Shown piece after piece: positions 7,708 to 16,656 of a DNA stretch of 64,000 nt. The position numbers were made by a program, and so were the translations under genes. How positions within the stretch are numbered: the first letter of the stretch is position 1; every line of letters begins with the position of its first letter. The stretch comes from Bacteroidales bacterium (GTDB lineage Bacteria; Bacteroidota; Bacteroidia; Bacteroidales; Bacteroidaceae). The stretch spans positions 40,648 to 104,647 of the forward strand of contig SFFB01000004.1 in assembly GCA_004557035.1 (NCBI GenBank). Reading direction: 5' to 3'. The notes under the pieces were generated by a model. That model worked only from the letters and a program-made list of their open reading frames with translations. It searched no databases and was not told the origin of the DNA.

Positions 7708-9051
7708 ATGTTACGCTCACGCCTCCAACGCACCGACCAGCGCACTTCGAAGATGTTGGTCAACATCCTGGCCTCCTTCCTCATCAAAGGGTGGTCGGTT
7801 GTGGTGCAATTGTTGCTGGTGCCGCTGACCTTGGCCTGCCTCAACCCCTATGAATACGGCATCTGGATGACGCTAAGCACGGTACTCATCTGGATAGACT
7901 CGTTTGATGTGGGCCTGGGCAACGGTCTGCGCAACAAGTTGGCCGAGTTTGTGGCCCGCGACGAATGGGACAAGGCCCGGCAGGCGGTGAGCACAACCTT
8001 CTTCACGCTGGTGCTCATCATGGTGCCGGCCATTTTCATCCTGCTTGCAGCCGAACACTACGCCGACCTCTACGGCCTGCTCGGCGTGTCGCCCGAACTG
8101 TCGCCCCACTTGCCGCTCATCGTGCAACTCTCCACGGGATTGGTCTGCCTGACCTTCGTGTTCAAGTTTGTGGGCAATGTCTTTTTGGGGCTGCAACTGC
8201 CGGCAGTGAACAACGCCCTCATTGTGGGCGGCCAGACCCTCTCGCTCATCGCCATCGCCATCGCCCGTCTGTGTAGCGACGAGGTGAGTTTCCTGCTCAT
8301 CGCCGTGCTTTTCACCGCCGCACCGCTCGTGGTCTATCTCTTGGTCTATCCCGTCACGTTCCTTAAACTCTATCCGCGCCTGTTGCCGTCGGTGAAGTGT
8401 TACAGCCGGACCATGCTGGGCGGCATCTTCAGCCTCGGCTTCAAGTTTTTCTTTCTTCAGACTGCCGGCATCGTGCTTTTCGCCTCAAGCAATCTGTTCA
8501 TCTCCCGCATACTGGGCCCCGAGCACGTATCGCCCTATCAGATAGCCTACCGTTACTTCTACTTGTCGATGGGGCTTTTCACCATTGTCATAGCTCCGAT
8601 GTGGTCGGCCATAACCGACGCCTACGCCAAAGGCGAGCTGGTGTGGATTGGCAGTTGCTTGCGGAAAGGGCTCTATGCTTGGGCGGCCACCACATTGGTA
8701 ATTGTCGTTATGGCAGCCGTGGCCGATTGGGTTTACCCTATCTGGACTTTGGGCAAAGTAGACATCTCGCCGTCCATGACCGTGCTGATGGCGGTGTATA
8801 TGAGCCTCATAATGTTTAGCCTGCTCTACGCTCACATCCTCTACGGCATAGGCTGCATCTTGCTGCAAACTCTCGTCACCGTGGTCGAAGCCGTCGTTTT
8901 TGTGCCGTTGGCCATCGGCGGCCTAAAAGGGATGGGGCCTGAAGGCATAGTCGCGGCTCTGATCATCGTCAATCTGATTTGTGCCGTGACCAATTATCTG
9001 CAAGTCAACAAACTGCTCAAAGGCCGTGCCAAAGGCATCTGGACAAAATAA
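7708..9051 (+). CDS. Oligosaccharide flippase family protein (Wzx-like)
   Basis: A polytopic inner-membrane protein of 447 residues with about 12 hydrophobic segments, in the MOP/MATE-like exporter superfamily. An amphipathic, basic N-terminus (MLRSRLQRTDQRTSKML) leads into the first helix. NPYEYGIWMTLSTVLIWID and GLGNGLRNKLAEF resemble polysaccharide flippases of the Wzx/RfbX class. It would move lipid-linked repeat units to the periplasmic face for the polymerase and Wzz-like protein encoded directly downstream. It is the first gene of the glycan cluster (7.7-13.7 kb), 64 nt after dus. No promoter or terminator could be identified between them, so the operon boundary is uncertain. Confidence 0.85.
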   Translation: MLRSRLQRTDQRTSKMLVNILASFLIKGWSVVVQLLLVPLTLACLNPYEYGIWMTLSTVLIWIDSFDVGLGNGLRNKLAEFVARDEWDKARQAVSTTFFTLVLIMVPAIFILLAAEHYADLYGLLGVSPELSPHLPLIVQLSTGLVCLTFVFKFVGNVFLGLQLPAVNNALIVGGQTLSLIAIAIARLCSDEVSFLLIAVLFTAAPLVVYLLVYPVTFLKLYPRLLPSVKCYSRTMLGGIFSLGFKFFFLQTAGIVLFASSNLFISRILGPEHVSPYQIAYRYFYLSMGLFTIVIAPMWSAITDAYAKGELVWIGSCLRKGLYAWAATTLVIVVMAAVADWVYPIWTLGKVDISPSMTVLMAVYMSLIMFSLLYAHILYGIGCILLQTLVTVVEAVVFVPLAIGGLKGMGPEGIVAALIIVNLICAVTNYLQVNKLLKGRAKGIWTK

Positions 9052-9089
9052 GTGCCGGCCTTGAACGTTTATATAGTAAACAAATCTCT

Positions 9090-10142
9090 ATGGAAGTAAA
9101 CCAAAACCCACAAGCCGAGTCGGTGATGAAGCGAGAAGTGCGCCTCGACCTTGTCTACCGGAGTCTGCGCGCGCGGAAACGCCATTATATCCTGCCGATG
9201 CTTATTGTGCTGGTGTTGTCGGCCGTCTACATTTACAGCCAACCGCGCTACTACGAGGTGAAAATCATCTTGGCGCCGGAGACGAGCGGTAACGATAAGA
9301 TGTCGAAATTCTCAGGCATGGCCTCAATGGTGGGCATCGACCTGTCGAGTATGATGAACTCTGAAGACGCTATCATCCCGCTGTTTTACCCCGACCTGAT
9401 TGAAAGCAAAGACTTCATCGTGCCATTTTTTGATATGCAGGTGACCACGGCCGACGGGAAGTGGCACGGTGCCTTGGCCGACTATCTCACCACCCAGGCA
9501 CCCCAGCCGTGGTGGAGCTCGGGCAAGGGCAAACCCATAGCGGCCAAAAAGAACGGCCGCTATGACATCGACCCCTTCAGACTGACCAAAGAACAAGACG
9601 CTATGGCACGAAGCATCGCCAAAAGCATCAGTTGCGACGTGGACAAGAAGACGCAAGTCATCACCATAAAGACCCAAGCCCTCGACCCGCTGGTGGCCAC
9701 CACCCTGGCCGACTCGGTGAAAAACGCCCTGCAGCGCCACATGACCGACTACCGCACCAAAAAGGCGCGCCAGGAACTGGCCCATCTGGTCAAGGTGAGA
9801 GACTTGGCCGAACAAGACTACCTCAAGAAGCAGAAGGTATACAGCGCCTTTGCCGACACACACTGGGAACTTGACCTGGCGAGTATGAAAACCCTTCAGA
9901 GCCAGATGGAAGAAGACATGCAGAGCGCCTACGCCATCTATACCCAACTGCAGAGCCAGTGTGTGGCCGCAGAGAGCAAGGTCCTGGAGCGCACACCCGT
10001 ATTCACCACCGTGCAGACTGCTTCCGTACCCGTCAAGCCGGCCGGCCCGAAACGCTTGTTTTTCATCCTCACACTGATGACGGTGTGTTTTGCTGTCACC
10101 TCCGTGGTCTTGTTGGTCAAAGACAAGAGCCTCAAATGGTAA
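9090..10142 (+). CDS. Wzz/chain-length determinant family protein
   Basis: A 350-residue inner-membrane protein with the layout of polysaccharide co-polymerases. A basic cytoplasmic N-terminus is followed by TM1 at about residues 34-50, then PRYYEVKIILAPETSG, a long periplasmic region with coiled-coil-like helices (about 235-300), a proline-rich segment (VPVKPAGPKR) and TM2 near 322-342. There is no C-terminal tyrosine kinase domain. It would set glycan chain length together with the Wzy-like protein encoded next. The ATG at 9090 was chosen because it begins at the basic N-terminus. The open frame runs back into the flippase gene but that extension lacks family character. Confidence 0.85.
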   Translation: MEVNQNPQAESVMKREVRLDLVYRSLRARKRHYILPMLIVLVLSAVYIYSQPRYYEVKIILAPETSGNDKMSKFSGMASMVGIDLSSMMNSEDAIIPLFYPDLIESKDFIVPFFDMQVTTADGKWHGALADYLTTQAPQPWWSSGKGKPIAAKKNGRYDIDPFRLTKEQDAMARSIAKSISCDVDKKTQVITIKTQALDPLVATTLADSVKNALQRHMTDYRTKKARQELAHLVKVRDLAEQDYLKKQKVYSAFADTHWELDLASMKTLQSQMEEDMQSAYAIYTQLQSQCVAAESKVLERTPVFTTVQTASVPVKPAGPKRLFFILTLMTVCFAVTSVVLLVKDKSLKW

Positions 10143-10173
10143 GTCCTAACCCCCACTCACCCTCATCGCGCCT

Positions 10174-11220
10174 ATGATTTTCTTCGGCATATACGTCTGC
10201 CTGTTTTGCCTGGTGCTTTTCCTGTCGTTTATGGACAAGGAGAAGGACAAATACGTCGTAGGCGCCTACATCGCCATCGCCGTGGTGCTGGTGCTGATTG
10301 TGGGCCTGCGTCCCATAGGTCTGGACAAGGACTCGGGCGAATACGAGAAATTTTATTATGTCGGCGACCTCTTGGTGGAACCCTCTTTCAACATCATCTC
10401 CGACATCGCCCAGAAATGGCTGGGTGGTCTCCGCGGCGTGCTGATTATTTATGCCGTCTTGTCCATCCCCCTTATGGCCTATGCCGTAAGCCGCAGCACA
10501 AAACTGTGGTTCTTGTCGATCGGCGTGTGGATGAGTCACTTTTTCCTACTTCAAAACACCACGCAAATCCGTGTGGCTGTGGCGACGGGCATCTTCATTC
10601 TGGCCCTGCAGTTCCTGATTGAGAAAAAGCGGTTGGCCTATGCCCTGATGATTGGCGTGGCCATTTTTTTCCACTACTCGGCCATCGTGTTGCTGCCTCT
10701 GGCTTTTCTGGGCTGCGACGAACTCTCTGAGCGCTGGAAGATGGTACTTGTCGTAATGCCACTGGCGGCCTATGTGGTCTCGCCCAGCAACATCGGCTGG
10801 CTCTCGGCCATCCCCATTCCCGGCATACAAGACAAACTTGAAATCTATGAGGAGATGCGCGACTCTGGCGTGATGAACATGGACCAGATCAATCGCTTCA
10901 ACATCGTGTCTCTGCTCAAACTGGCCATGTATTACTTCTTGTTGTGGAAGTATGACTTGATCAAGCGCCACTTCCCGCAGATGGCGCTTTTCCTGAAGAT
11001 TTACGCCTTCTCTATCATCAGTTTCGCCATGCTGGCATTCCTGCCGGTGCTGGCATTCAGAGTTTCCGAGATTTTTGGTGTGGTGGAAATCATCCTCTTC
11101 CCCTACATCATCTATGCCATCCGCCCGCGCATAGCCGGCCAGATACTCCTGCTGCTCTTCGCCACGGCCATTCTGGCCATGGATATACTATACAACCAAC
11201 TGCTCAACCTTAACGTTTAA
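10174..11220 (+). CDS. EpsG family protein, probable O-antigen/capsule polymerase
   Basis: A polytopic membrane protein of 348 residues with about 9-10 hydrophobic helices. GLRPIGLDKDSGEYEKFYY after the second helix is characteristic of EpsG/Wzy-like polymerases, and a loop with Q-rich LLQNTTQIRVAVATGIF follows. It fits the polymerase role between the flippase and Wzz-like genes and the glycosyltransferases. Its last bases (from 11202) are part of the 910-bp tandem duplication that gave rise to the two following glycosyltransferase genes. A degenerate copy of its 3' end is found at 12112-12130. Confidence 0.82.
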   Translation: MIFFGIYVCLFCLVLFLSFMDKEKDKYVVGAYIAIAVVLVLIVGLRPIGLDKDSGEYEKFYYVGDLLVEPSFNIISDIAQKWLGGLRGVLIIYAVLSIPLMAYAVSRSTKLWFLSIGVWMSHFFLLQNTTQIRVAVATGIFILALQFLIEKKRLAYALMIGVAIFFHYSAIVLLPLAFLGCDELSERWKMVLVVMPLAAYVVSPSNIGWLSAIPIPGIQDKLEIYEEMRDSGVMNMDQINRFNIVSLLKLAMYYFLLWKYDLIKRHFPQMALFLKIYAFSIISFAMLAFLPVLAFRVSEIFGVVEIILFPYIIYAIRPRIAGQILLLLFATAILAMDILYNQLLNLNV

Positions 11221-11240
11221 GGCCTCATAAGCGACAAGTC

Positions 11241-12086
11241 ATGGCAAACAGCATACTCCCGGTCATCGTTTTATATCAGACGCGCTTGAGCGACTCGGCC
11301 ACCTATCAGTCGTTGATCAAACCCAACGGCATTGAGGAGTTTGTGGTCTACGACAACTCGCCGGACACCTTCGCCCAGGAAGACATCGCCACGCTCTACC
11401 CCCGGGCCATCTATGTCAGAGACACGCAAAACAGCGGACTGCCCAAAGCCTACAATCTGACTGCCAAACGGGCCAACGAATTGGGATACAAAAGAATTCT
11501 CCTGCTCGACGCCGACACCAGCTTTCCTCCCGAAGCCTTCATAGCCTATCTCGCCGCCCTCGACTTCGAGGGATTGGCGGCTCCCATTGCCGTCACCTCT
11601 CAGGGTCAACCTTTCAGTCCGGCGCGAATGTATGCATGGAACAAACCACCCATAGGCATCAAAAGCGGCGACTATTCACTCAAACATCTCAGAGTCATCA
11701 ACAGCGGTCTGTGCATACCCACCACACTGTTTCTCGAGTCAGGCGGATATGACGAACGTATTTATCTGGATTTTGCCGACTTTCAATTCCAACAAAAAGT
11801 CAGGGCCAACAACGACAGGCTGCGGCTTTTAGCTTTCACTGTCACACAGCAATTCTCACGCGATGAGAAAAACACGGTACAGGCAATTCGACGCTTCAAG
11901 ATTTATCTGGAGTGTGCCAATGCGTGTGTCCTGGAGGGCTTGCGAGGCTGGTTGTCACATCATTATGGCATCTTGCGAGGCACTCTGGGACTTTGCAAAA
12001 GACACCACACAGCAAAATTTTTGATTCTATATCTAAAAAACCTGTTCCACAGCAAAAATAGCGCAAAGCGTCACACGGACTTCTGA
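11241..12086 (+). CDS. Glycosyltransferase family 2-like, duplicated copy A
   Basis: A 281-residue GT-A-type glycosyltransferase. VIVLYQTRLSDSATY opens a Rossmann-like fold, VVYDNSPD and NSGLPKAYNLTAKRA correspond to the nucleotide-sugar region, and LLLDADTSFP carries a DxD metal-binding motif near residues 91-93. SGLCIPTTLFLESGGYDERIYLDFADFQF resembles the acceptor region of rhamnosyltransferase-like GT2 enzymes. It is a paralogue of the gene at 12151, which lies exactly 910 bp downstream. The N-terminal 100 residues are nearly identical and the C-terminal third has diverged. The 3' part is visibly more AT-rich than its neighbours. The sugar donor is unknown. Confidence 0.85.
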   Translation: MANSILPVIVLYQTRLSDSATYQSLIKPNGIEEFVVYDNSPDTFAQEDIATLYPRAIYVRDTQNSGLPKAYNLTAKRANELGYKRILLLDADTSFPPEAFIAYLAALDFEGLAAPIAVTSQGQPFSPARMYAWNKPPIGIKSGDYSLKHLRVINSGLCIPTTLFLESGGYDERIYLDFADFQFQQKVRANNDRLRLLAFTVTQQFSRDEKNTVQAIRRFKIYLECANACVLEGLRGWLSHHYGILRGTLGLCKRHHTAKFLILYLKNLFHSKNSAKRHTDF

Positions 12087-12150
12087 ACAAGGACGTGCTC
12101 CAAGCCCAATGGCTCAACCTGAATGTTTAAGCCCACAAAAGCGACAAGAC

Positions 12151-12993
12151 ATGGCAAAAAGCATACTCCCGGTCATCGTTTTATACCAGACGCACTTGAG
12201 CGACTCGGCCACCTATCTGTCGTTGATTAAGCCCAACGGCATTGAGGAGTTTGTGGTCTACGACAACTCGCCGGCCAACTTCGCCCAAGAAGACATCGCA
12301 GCGCTCTGCCCCGGGGCCATTTACGTGAGAGACACCCAAAACAGCGGACTGCCCAAAGCCTATAATCTGACCGCCCAACGGGCCAACGAATTAGGCTACA
12401 AAAGAATTCTCCTGCTCGACGACGACACCACGTTCCCACCCGAATCCTTCCGTGCCTATCTTGACACGATAGACTTTGCAGGGGTAACGGCGCCAATATC
12501 CGTCACGTCGTTGGGACAGCCGTTTAGTCCTTATATGCCGTCTGTCTGGAAGAAAACGCCTAAAGACATCAAGAGCGGCACCTATTCACTCAAAGACTTC
12601 ATCGTCATCAACAGCGGCCTGTGCATACCCACGACGCTTTTCCTCGAGGCAGGTGGATATGACGAACGCATCTATCTGGACTTTGCCGATTTCCAGTTTT
12701 TGCAGAAAGTAAGGCAAATCAACGACGGCTTGTGGCTGCTGCCTTTTGTCATCACACAAAACTATTCCAACGACGACAAAGACCTTGGCCGGGCCATCAG
12801 ACGTTACTGCATCTACTTGGAATGTGCCAACGCCTGCCGTCTGGAGGGCTTTAACGGCCATCTGTTGCATCATTACAGCATGATGAGGCGCACGCTGGGC
12901 CTTTGCTGCCATCACAAGAGCCTCAAGTTTATGGGGCTGTATGTGAAAAACCTGTTCAAATCCAAACACCGCAAGCCCAAACACCAAGCATGA
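12151..12993 (+). CDS. Glycosyltransferase family 2-like, duplicated copy B
   Basis: A 280-residue paralogue of the upstream glycosyltransferase, with the same opening (VIVLYQTHLSDSATY) and the DxD motif LLLDDDTTFP. NSGLCIPTTLFLEAGGYD and DERIYLDFADFQF also match. Differences concentrate in residues 105-145 and in the C-terminal third, where acceptor specificity usually lies, so the two copies may add different linkages or the same sugar to different acceptors. The frame is open from 12109, but those 14 codons come from the duplicated polymerase tail, so the ATG at 12151 (equivalent to copy A) is preferred. Its stop overlaps the next start by ATGA (12990-12993). Confidence 0.85.
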   Translation: MAKSILPVIVLYQTHLSDSATYLSLIKPNGIEEFVVYDNSPANFAQEDIAALCPGAIYVRDTQNSGLPKAYNLTAQRANELGYKRILLLDDDTTFPPESFRAYLDTIDFAGVTAPISVTSLGQPFSPYMPSVWKKTPKDIKSGTYSLKDFIVINSGLCIPTTLFLEAGGYDERIYLDFADFQFLQKVRQINDGLWLLPFVITQNYSNDDKDLGRAIRRYCIYLECANACRLEGFNGHLLHHYSMMRRTLGLCCHHKSLKFMGLYVKNLFKSKHRKPKHQA

Positions 12994-13697
12994 TTTCAGT
13001 CTGCATAGCCACCTACAACGGTGCCGCCTACATCGGTGAGCAACTCCGTTCTATCGCCTGCCAACTCTCGGCCGACGACGAGATTGTCATATCCGACGAC
13101 GGCTCGACCGACGGCACGCTCGACGTGGTTACGTCGCTGGGGCTGCCGCAAATACGCATCGTACACCACACCACCGACCACGGCTATGTGAGCAACTTCG
13201 AGCACGCCCTCAAAGCGGCCACCGGCGACATCATCTTTCTGGCCGACCAAGACGACCTATGGATGCCGGGCAAGGTGGAGCGTTGTCTGTCTCTCTTGGA
13301 GCATTGCGACTTTGTGGTGAGCGACGCTCGGGTGGTCAACTTTGACGAAGAGGAAATAGCCCCCTCGTTTTGCCGACTCTATCACTCTTCGCGTTCATAC
13401 TTGGGCAACATCATCAGGTTTCGGTATTTAGGCTGCTGCATGTGTTTCAGACGCACCATTCTGGCCAAAGCTCTTCCTTTCCCTCATAACCACAAGCTCT
13501 GCACCCACGACAACTGGCTCTTCCTCGTGGCCAAAACATTCTACAAGGCCGTCATCATCGACGACAAGCTTATCAAATATCGGCGGCACGAGGGCAACAC
13601 CAGCAACGGCGGAGCCAAATCGGTCAACTCAACGGCCTTCCAGTTGAAATACCGCCTCTATCTTATCGGTCATCTTTTCAGACGCGCCTTTTGGTGA
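12990..13697 (+). CDS. Glycosyltransferase family 2
   Basis: A 235-residue canonical GT2 enzyme. MISVCIATYNGAAYIGEQL starts the GT-A fold, VISDDGSTDGT (residues 29-39) binds the nucleotide, and FLADQDDLWMPGKVE carries the DxD-type metal motif DQDD. CTHDNWLFLVAK is the catalytic-loop region. It is smaller than average (GT2 proteins often exceed 280 residues) and is probably complete, ending with a short amphipathic tail. It is the last gene of the polysaccharide cluster, coupled to the gene before it by an ATGA overlap. It is closed by an inverted repeat at 13747-13794 facing the convergent DUF5686 gene. Confidence 0.88.
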   Translation: MISVCIATYNGAAYIGEQLRSIACQLSADDEIVISDDGSTDGTLDVVTSLGLPQIRIVHHTTDHGYVSNFEHALKAATGDIIFLADQDDLWMPGKVERCLSLLEHCDFVVSDARVVNFDEEEIAPSFCRLYHSSRSYLGNIIRFRYLGCCMCFRRTILAKALPFPHNHKLCTHDNWLFLVAKTFYKAVIIDDKLIKYRRHEGNTSNGGAKSVNSTAFQLKYRLYLIGHLFRRAFW

Positions 13698-13746
13698 AAA
13701 CGATAGGGTGCCCAAAGGCAATCATATATCATTATCCCATATAAAG

Positions 13747-13794
13747 CAACGCGACATCTGCCCGGCTTGAAGCCAATGGACAGATGTCGCGTTG
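13747..13794. terminator. Hairpin between convergent genes
   Basis: A perfect 14-bp stem (CAACGCGACATCTG, 13747-13760, and its complement at 13781-13794) around a 20-nt loop. It lies between the stops of the glycosyltransferase (plus) and the DUF5686 gene (minus). It lacks a good T-run on the plus strand, so its efficiency is uncertain. Confidence 0.6.
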
Positions 13795-13811
13795 AATAGG
13801 TATGGGCGTGT

Positions 13812-16406
13812 TTAGAACGTCACGCGGAACATGAAGCGGATGCCCCATTTGTCGGTGTCGGGATTGTCCACGTAGGTGAGGCGGCGCACATATTCAATAT
13901 GGAAAATCTTGAAGATGTTGTGTATGCCAGCAATGACTTCGACATAAGGCTTCTTCTTGTCCATCACCGTGGAGAGGTAGTCGAACGACCCGTCGGCGTT
14001 GAAGTGGCCGGGGAAGTAGAAGAGGTGAGGGTCGTTGGCGTTTTTGGCGAGGAACGGATTGTTTTTGCTGGTGAGTGTGCCCCAGAGTACGTTGCAGCCG
14101 ATATATTCACGCCACTTCAGCTTCTTGATGAGCGGAATGCGGTTAAGGATTTTGCCGTTCATATCCCAAGAGACCATCAGCGAGGCATAGCGGTCGTTGA
14201 GGAACTCCATATTGTTGATGAGGTTGAACGTATAGTCCTCCATGATGTAAGAGAGGTTGGCAGCCGGCATGATGAGCAGGGGGAAAGGCACTTTGTTCCA
14301 TTGCGCTCCGGCCTTAAGATAGGTGTCTATCTTACCCCATGAGGCCATCCAGAAACGCTTGTAGATGCCCGCCTCGGTGAAGTTGTAGGTGTGGGTCTTG
14401 TCCAACAAGTCATAGAGTCCCACGGTGTGGGACAGTGAAAAGATGGGGGCGTCGTTGTTGGCGGCAATGCGGCGCTGCTTGGTATTGATCCAGGTGACGC
14501 CGGGCTGGAAGGTGAGACTGGCCGTGAAGTCGGACGTGCGGAATTGGCGGCGATGGTCGACGCTGTTGGATGAAGGCGCGCCTGTGCCGTCGAGCGATTG
14601 AAAGAAGAAGGCCGCCGTGGGCTCGTCATTCTCTGTGCGCACCTGGAGCTTGAGACGCAGGCCGTTTTCCCACTCACGGTCCCAGAGCAGACGCAGGGTC
14701 TCGTAATACATCATATGGTCCACTTTCGTCCATTTGAACGAAGTGAAGACATTGTCCTTGTCGGTGGGGAGAAATTTGTCGCTTGGCGACATTACGTCGC
14801 GGTTGTAGGTGAACGTGAGATTATTCACCGGGAACTCGCGCGGCAGGTAGGCTTTTTTGTTGAATGAATAGGTCACTTCGCCCAAGCCTTTCCACTCATG
14901 GTCTTTAAAGCCATAGGCCACGTAGCCTTTGAGGAAGAGGTGCGGATTGAAGTTGGCCGTGGTCTGGGCTGAGGCTCGGAGGCGCAGACCGTCGACGAAG
15001 TTTTGCGAGATGGTGGTGTTGACGGGGCCGATGTCGACTTTGGACGGTTTCTTGGGGTCGGCTGTCGTCTCTACAAAGTTTTCGATGAAGGCTTTGGCCG
15101 TGAAGAGCACCAGTTTGAAGCCTTTGACGCTCTCAAGCCGCTTGATGAGCAGGTCCATCTGGTCTTCGCTCTTGGTGAGCGAGTCGGGCCGATGTTCTGC
15201 CCAGAAGATGTCGTCGCGCATCTTGGCATTGATGTCGATGCGCTGGTCGCCCTTGAATTTGAAAACCTTATCGGGGATGATGTCAAAAGAGAAATTGCTG
15301 TATTCAGTGGTGCGCTTCACCTGAAATTTCTGTAAGAAACTGGCCAGTTTGAGTTGCACGAGCATATTGTCGCGTACAAGTACCTGCTCTCCGCTGGGTA
15401 GGGGCTCGAATTCCTGAATGACGCGCATACTTTCCACAAAGTTGACGTCAGAGCGCCGTGGAATGCCGATGTCTGCCTTCTTGACACGATAAGTGGAGTC
15501 GGCCAGAATGTAGAGTGAGCCTGAGAAACCGAAGTCTTGAGGGTTGTTGGGCGTAAAGTCCACCCTGATGCATTTGGCACCATCTACATAGGTGGTGTCT
15601 TCAAGATAATAGCGGTAGAAACTGATGGCCGAGCGCGTGGAGATGGGACTGGTGAAGGGATACTGCAGCAAGCGCACCTCATCTTCATAAATATCCACGT
15701 CGGTGAAACAATCCTTAAGCACCGTGGTGAGAATATCGCCGGTGTTGAAGAGATCGTTGATGCCATTGCTGCGCTGGCCCAAAACTATCGACTTGTCGGC
15801 ATGGGGCGATTTGCGATAGATTTCGCGCGTCACGTTCTCGTCTACGGAGATGGGCAGAATGAGTTTGCCCGTCTCGTTACAGGTTTCGACGTGCTCTTTG
15901 AGGAAGGGCATTTTCTTGAACTGACCTTCTTCAAAAACCTTGTCGGTCACGTCGTTGAGCGCAAAGGTGAGCTTGGAATATTTGTCAATGCTGTAGTAGT
16001 CGTAGCGCTTAAGGTCACTCTTCTTTTTAGCGGCAATCACCTTCTGCATCAGTTCGACGGCAGGGTTGTTTTTGCGTGAGTATTTTTTGCGGTGTCCCGT
16101 GACCACGGCTTCGCGGAGTTCGGAAGTGTTGTCTTGCAGTTTGACATTGTAGACACCGGCTTGGCCCACGCGCACCGTCTTGGTATCGTAACCAATCATA
16201 GAAACGCGCATCTTGCCTGCACGGAAGGGCAAACTGTATTTACCGTTGACGTCGGTGCGAGTAAAACCGCCGCCCTCGAGCTGCACATTGACAAAGGGGA
16301 GAAGTTCGCCAGTCTTGGCGTCGGTTACGGTGCCCGAAATGCGTTGGGCCGAAATGGAAACGAAACCGATGAGGCTGATTATGAAGAATAAGAGCTGTCT
16401 TTTCAC
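13812..16406 (-). CDS. DUF5686 / carboxypeptidase-regulatory-like outer-membrane protein
   Basis: A large secreted protein of 864 residues. A signal peptide (VKRQLLFFIISLIGFVSISAQ) is followed by a CarboxypepD_reg-like beta-sandwich starting RISGTVTDAKTGELLPFVNV, then the long DUF5686 region. The C-terminus is rich in alternating beta strands and ends MFRVTF with a terminal Phe, which suggests an outer-membrane beta-barrel recognised by the Bam machinery. The open frame runs to an ATG at 16523, but that leader (MDLVEPAAGR) is not signal-like, so I place the start at the GTG at 16404-16406. A TACCTTTG -7 box lies at 16560-16553 on this strand. The function is unknown. DUF5686 proteins are common in Bacteroidetes and often lie near surface-glycan genes, as here. 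Confidence 0.82.
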   Translation of the reverse strand: MKRQLLFFIISLIGFVSISAQRISGTVTDAKTGELLPFVNVQLEGGGFTRTDVNGKYSLPFRAGKMRVSMIGYDTKTVRVGQAGVYNVKLQDNTSELREAVVTGHRKKYSRKNNPAVELMQKVIAAKKKSDLKRYDYYSIDKYSKLTFALNDVTDKVFEEGQFKKMPFLKEHVETCNETGKLILPISVDENVTREIYRKSPHADKSIVLGQRSNGINDLFNTGDILTTVLKDCFTDVDIYEDEVRLLQYPFTSPISTRSAISFYRYYLEDTTYVDGAKCIRVDFTPNNPQDFGFSGSLYILADSTYRVKKADIGIPRRSDVNFVESMRVIQEFEPLPSGEQVLVRDNMLVQLKLASFLQKFQVKRTTEYSNFSFDIIPDKVFKFKGDQRIDINAKMRDDIFWAEHRPDSLTKSEDQMDLLIKRLESVKGFKLVLFTAKAFIENFVETTADPKKPSKVDIGPVNTTISQNFVDGLRLRASAQTTANFNPHLFLKGYVAYGFKDHEWKGLGEVTYSFNKKAYLPREFPVNNLTFTYNRDVMSPSDKFLPTDKDNVFTSFKWTKVDHMMYYETLRLLWDREWENGLRLKLQVRTENDEPTAAFFFQSLDGTGAPSSNSVDHRRQFRTSDFTASLTFQPGVTWINTKQRRIAANNDAPIFSLSHTVGLYDLLDKTHTYNFTEAGIYKRFWMASWGKIDTYLKAGAQWNKVPFPLLIMPAANLSYIMEDYTFNLINNMEFLNDRYASLMVSWDMNGKILNRIPLIKKLKWREYIGCNVLWGTLTSKNNPFLAKNANDPHLFYFPGHFNADGSFDYLSTVMDKKKPYVEVIAGIHNIFKIFHIEYVRRLTYVDNPDTDKWGIRFMFRVTF

Positions 16407-16552
16407 CTTGAATGGAATGTTTGGAAGATACGTATGTAATATTGTTTCCCTGCCTTGCAGGTCCGGCCGACACTGCGAGAGAAGCAACGGTGAGCGGCCT
16501 GCTGCCGGCTCAACTAAATCCACGCCGACAGATATAGCACTGAAAAACTCTG

Positions 16553-16560
16553 CAAAGGTA
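16553..16560 (-). promoter_or_regulatory. Possible -7 box for the DUF5686 gene
   Basis: TACCTTTG on the minus strand fits the Bacteroidetes -7 consensus, about 150 bp before the chosen GTG start. No TTG is seen at the -33 spacing, so this is tentative. Confidence 0.4.
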
Positions 16561-16601
16561 GCGAGTTTTTTGTAATACTATTGTGTGAAGTGCAAAAATA
16601 A

Positions 16602-16632
16602 AAGAGGATGCACCTTAATAGTGCATCCTCTT
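16602..16632 (-). terminator. Terminator of the inositol-phosphate synthase locus
   Basis: A 12-bp perfect stem (AAGAGGATGCAC, 16602-16613, with 16621-16632) and a 7-nt loop. Read on the minus strand it is followed by TTTATTTTT, a good intrinsic terminator just past the stop at 16657. Confidence 0.8.
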
Positions 16633-16656
16633 GAGTGATAAGCTGAATGGCTCGGC

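Larger units (their letters stand above)
11202..12993 (+). repeat. Tandem gene duplication, 910-bp unit
   Basis: Unit 1 begins at GCTCAACCT (11202) inside the polymerase gene's last codons, and unit 2 at the same string at 12112. The two ATG starts (11241, 12151) are also 910 bp apart, so the 39-nt leader has no net indel. The leaders share GCGACAAG and the first coding bases. The duplication therefore captured the polymerase gene's 3' tail plus one glycosyltransferase. Confidence 0.85.

Noticed and set aside
12109..12150. An earlier start for glycosyltransferase copy B
   Set aside because: These codons are a relic of the polymerase gene tail from the duplication. The equivalent start in copy A is the internal ATG.
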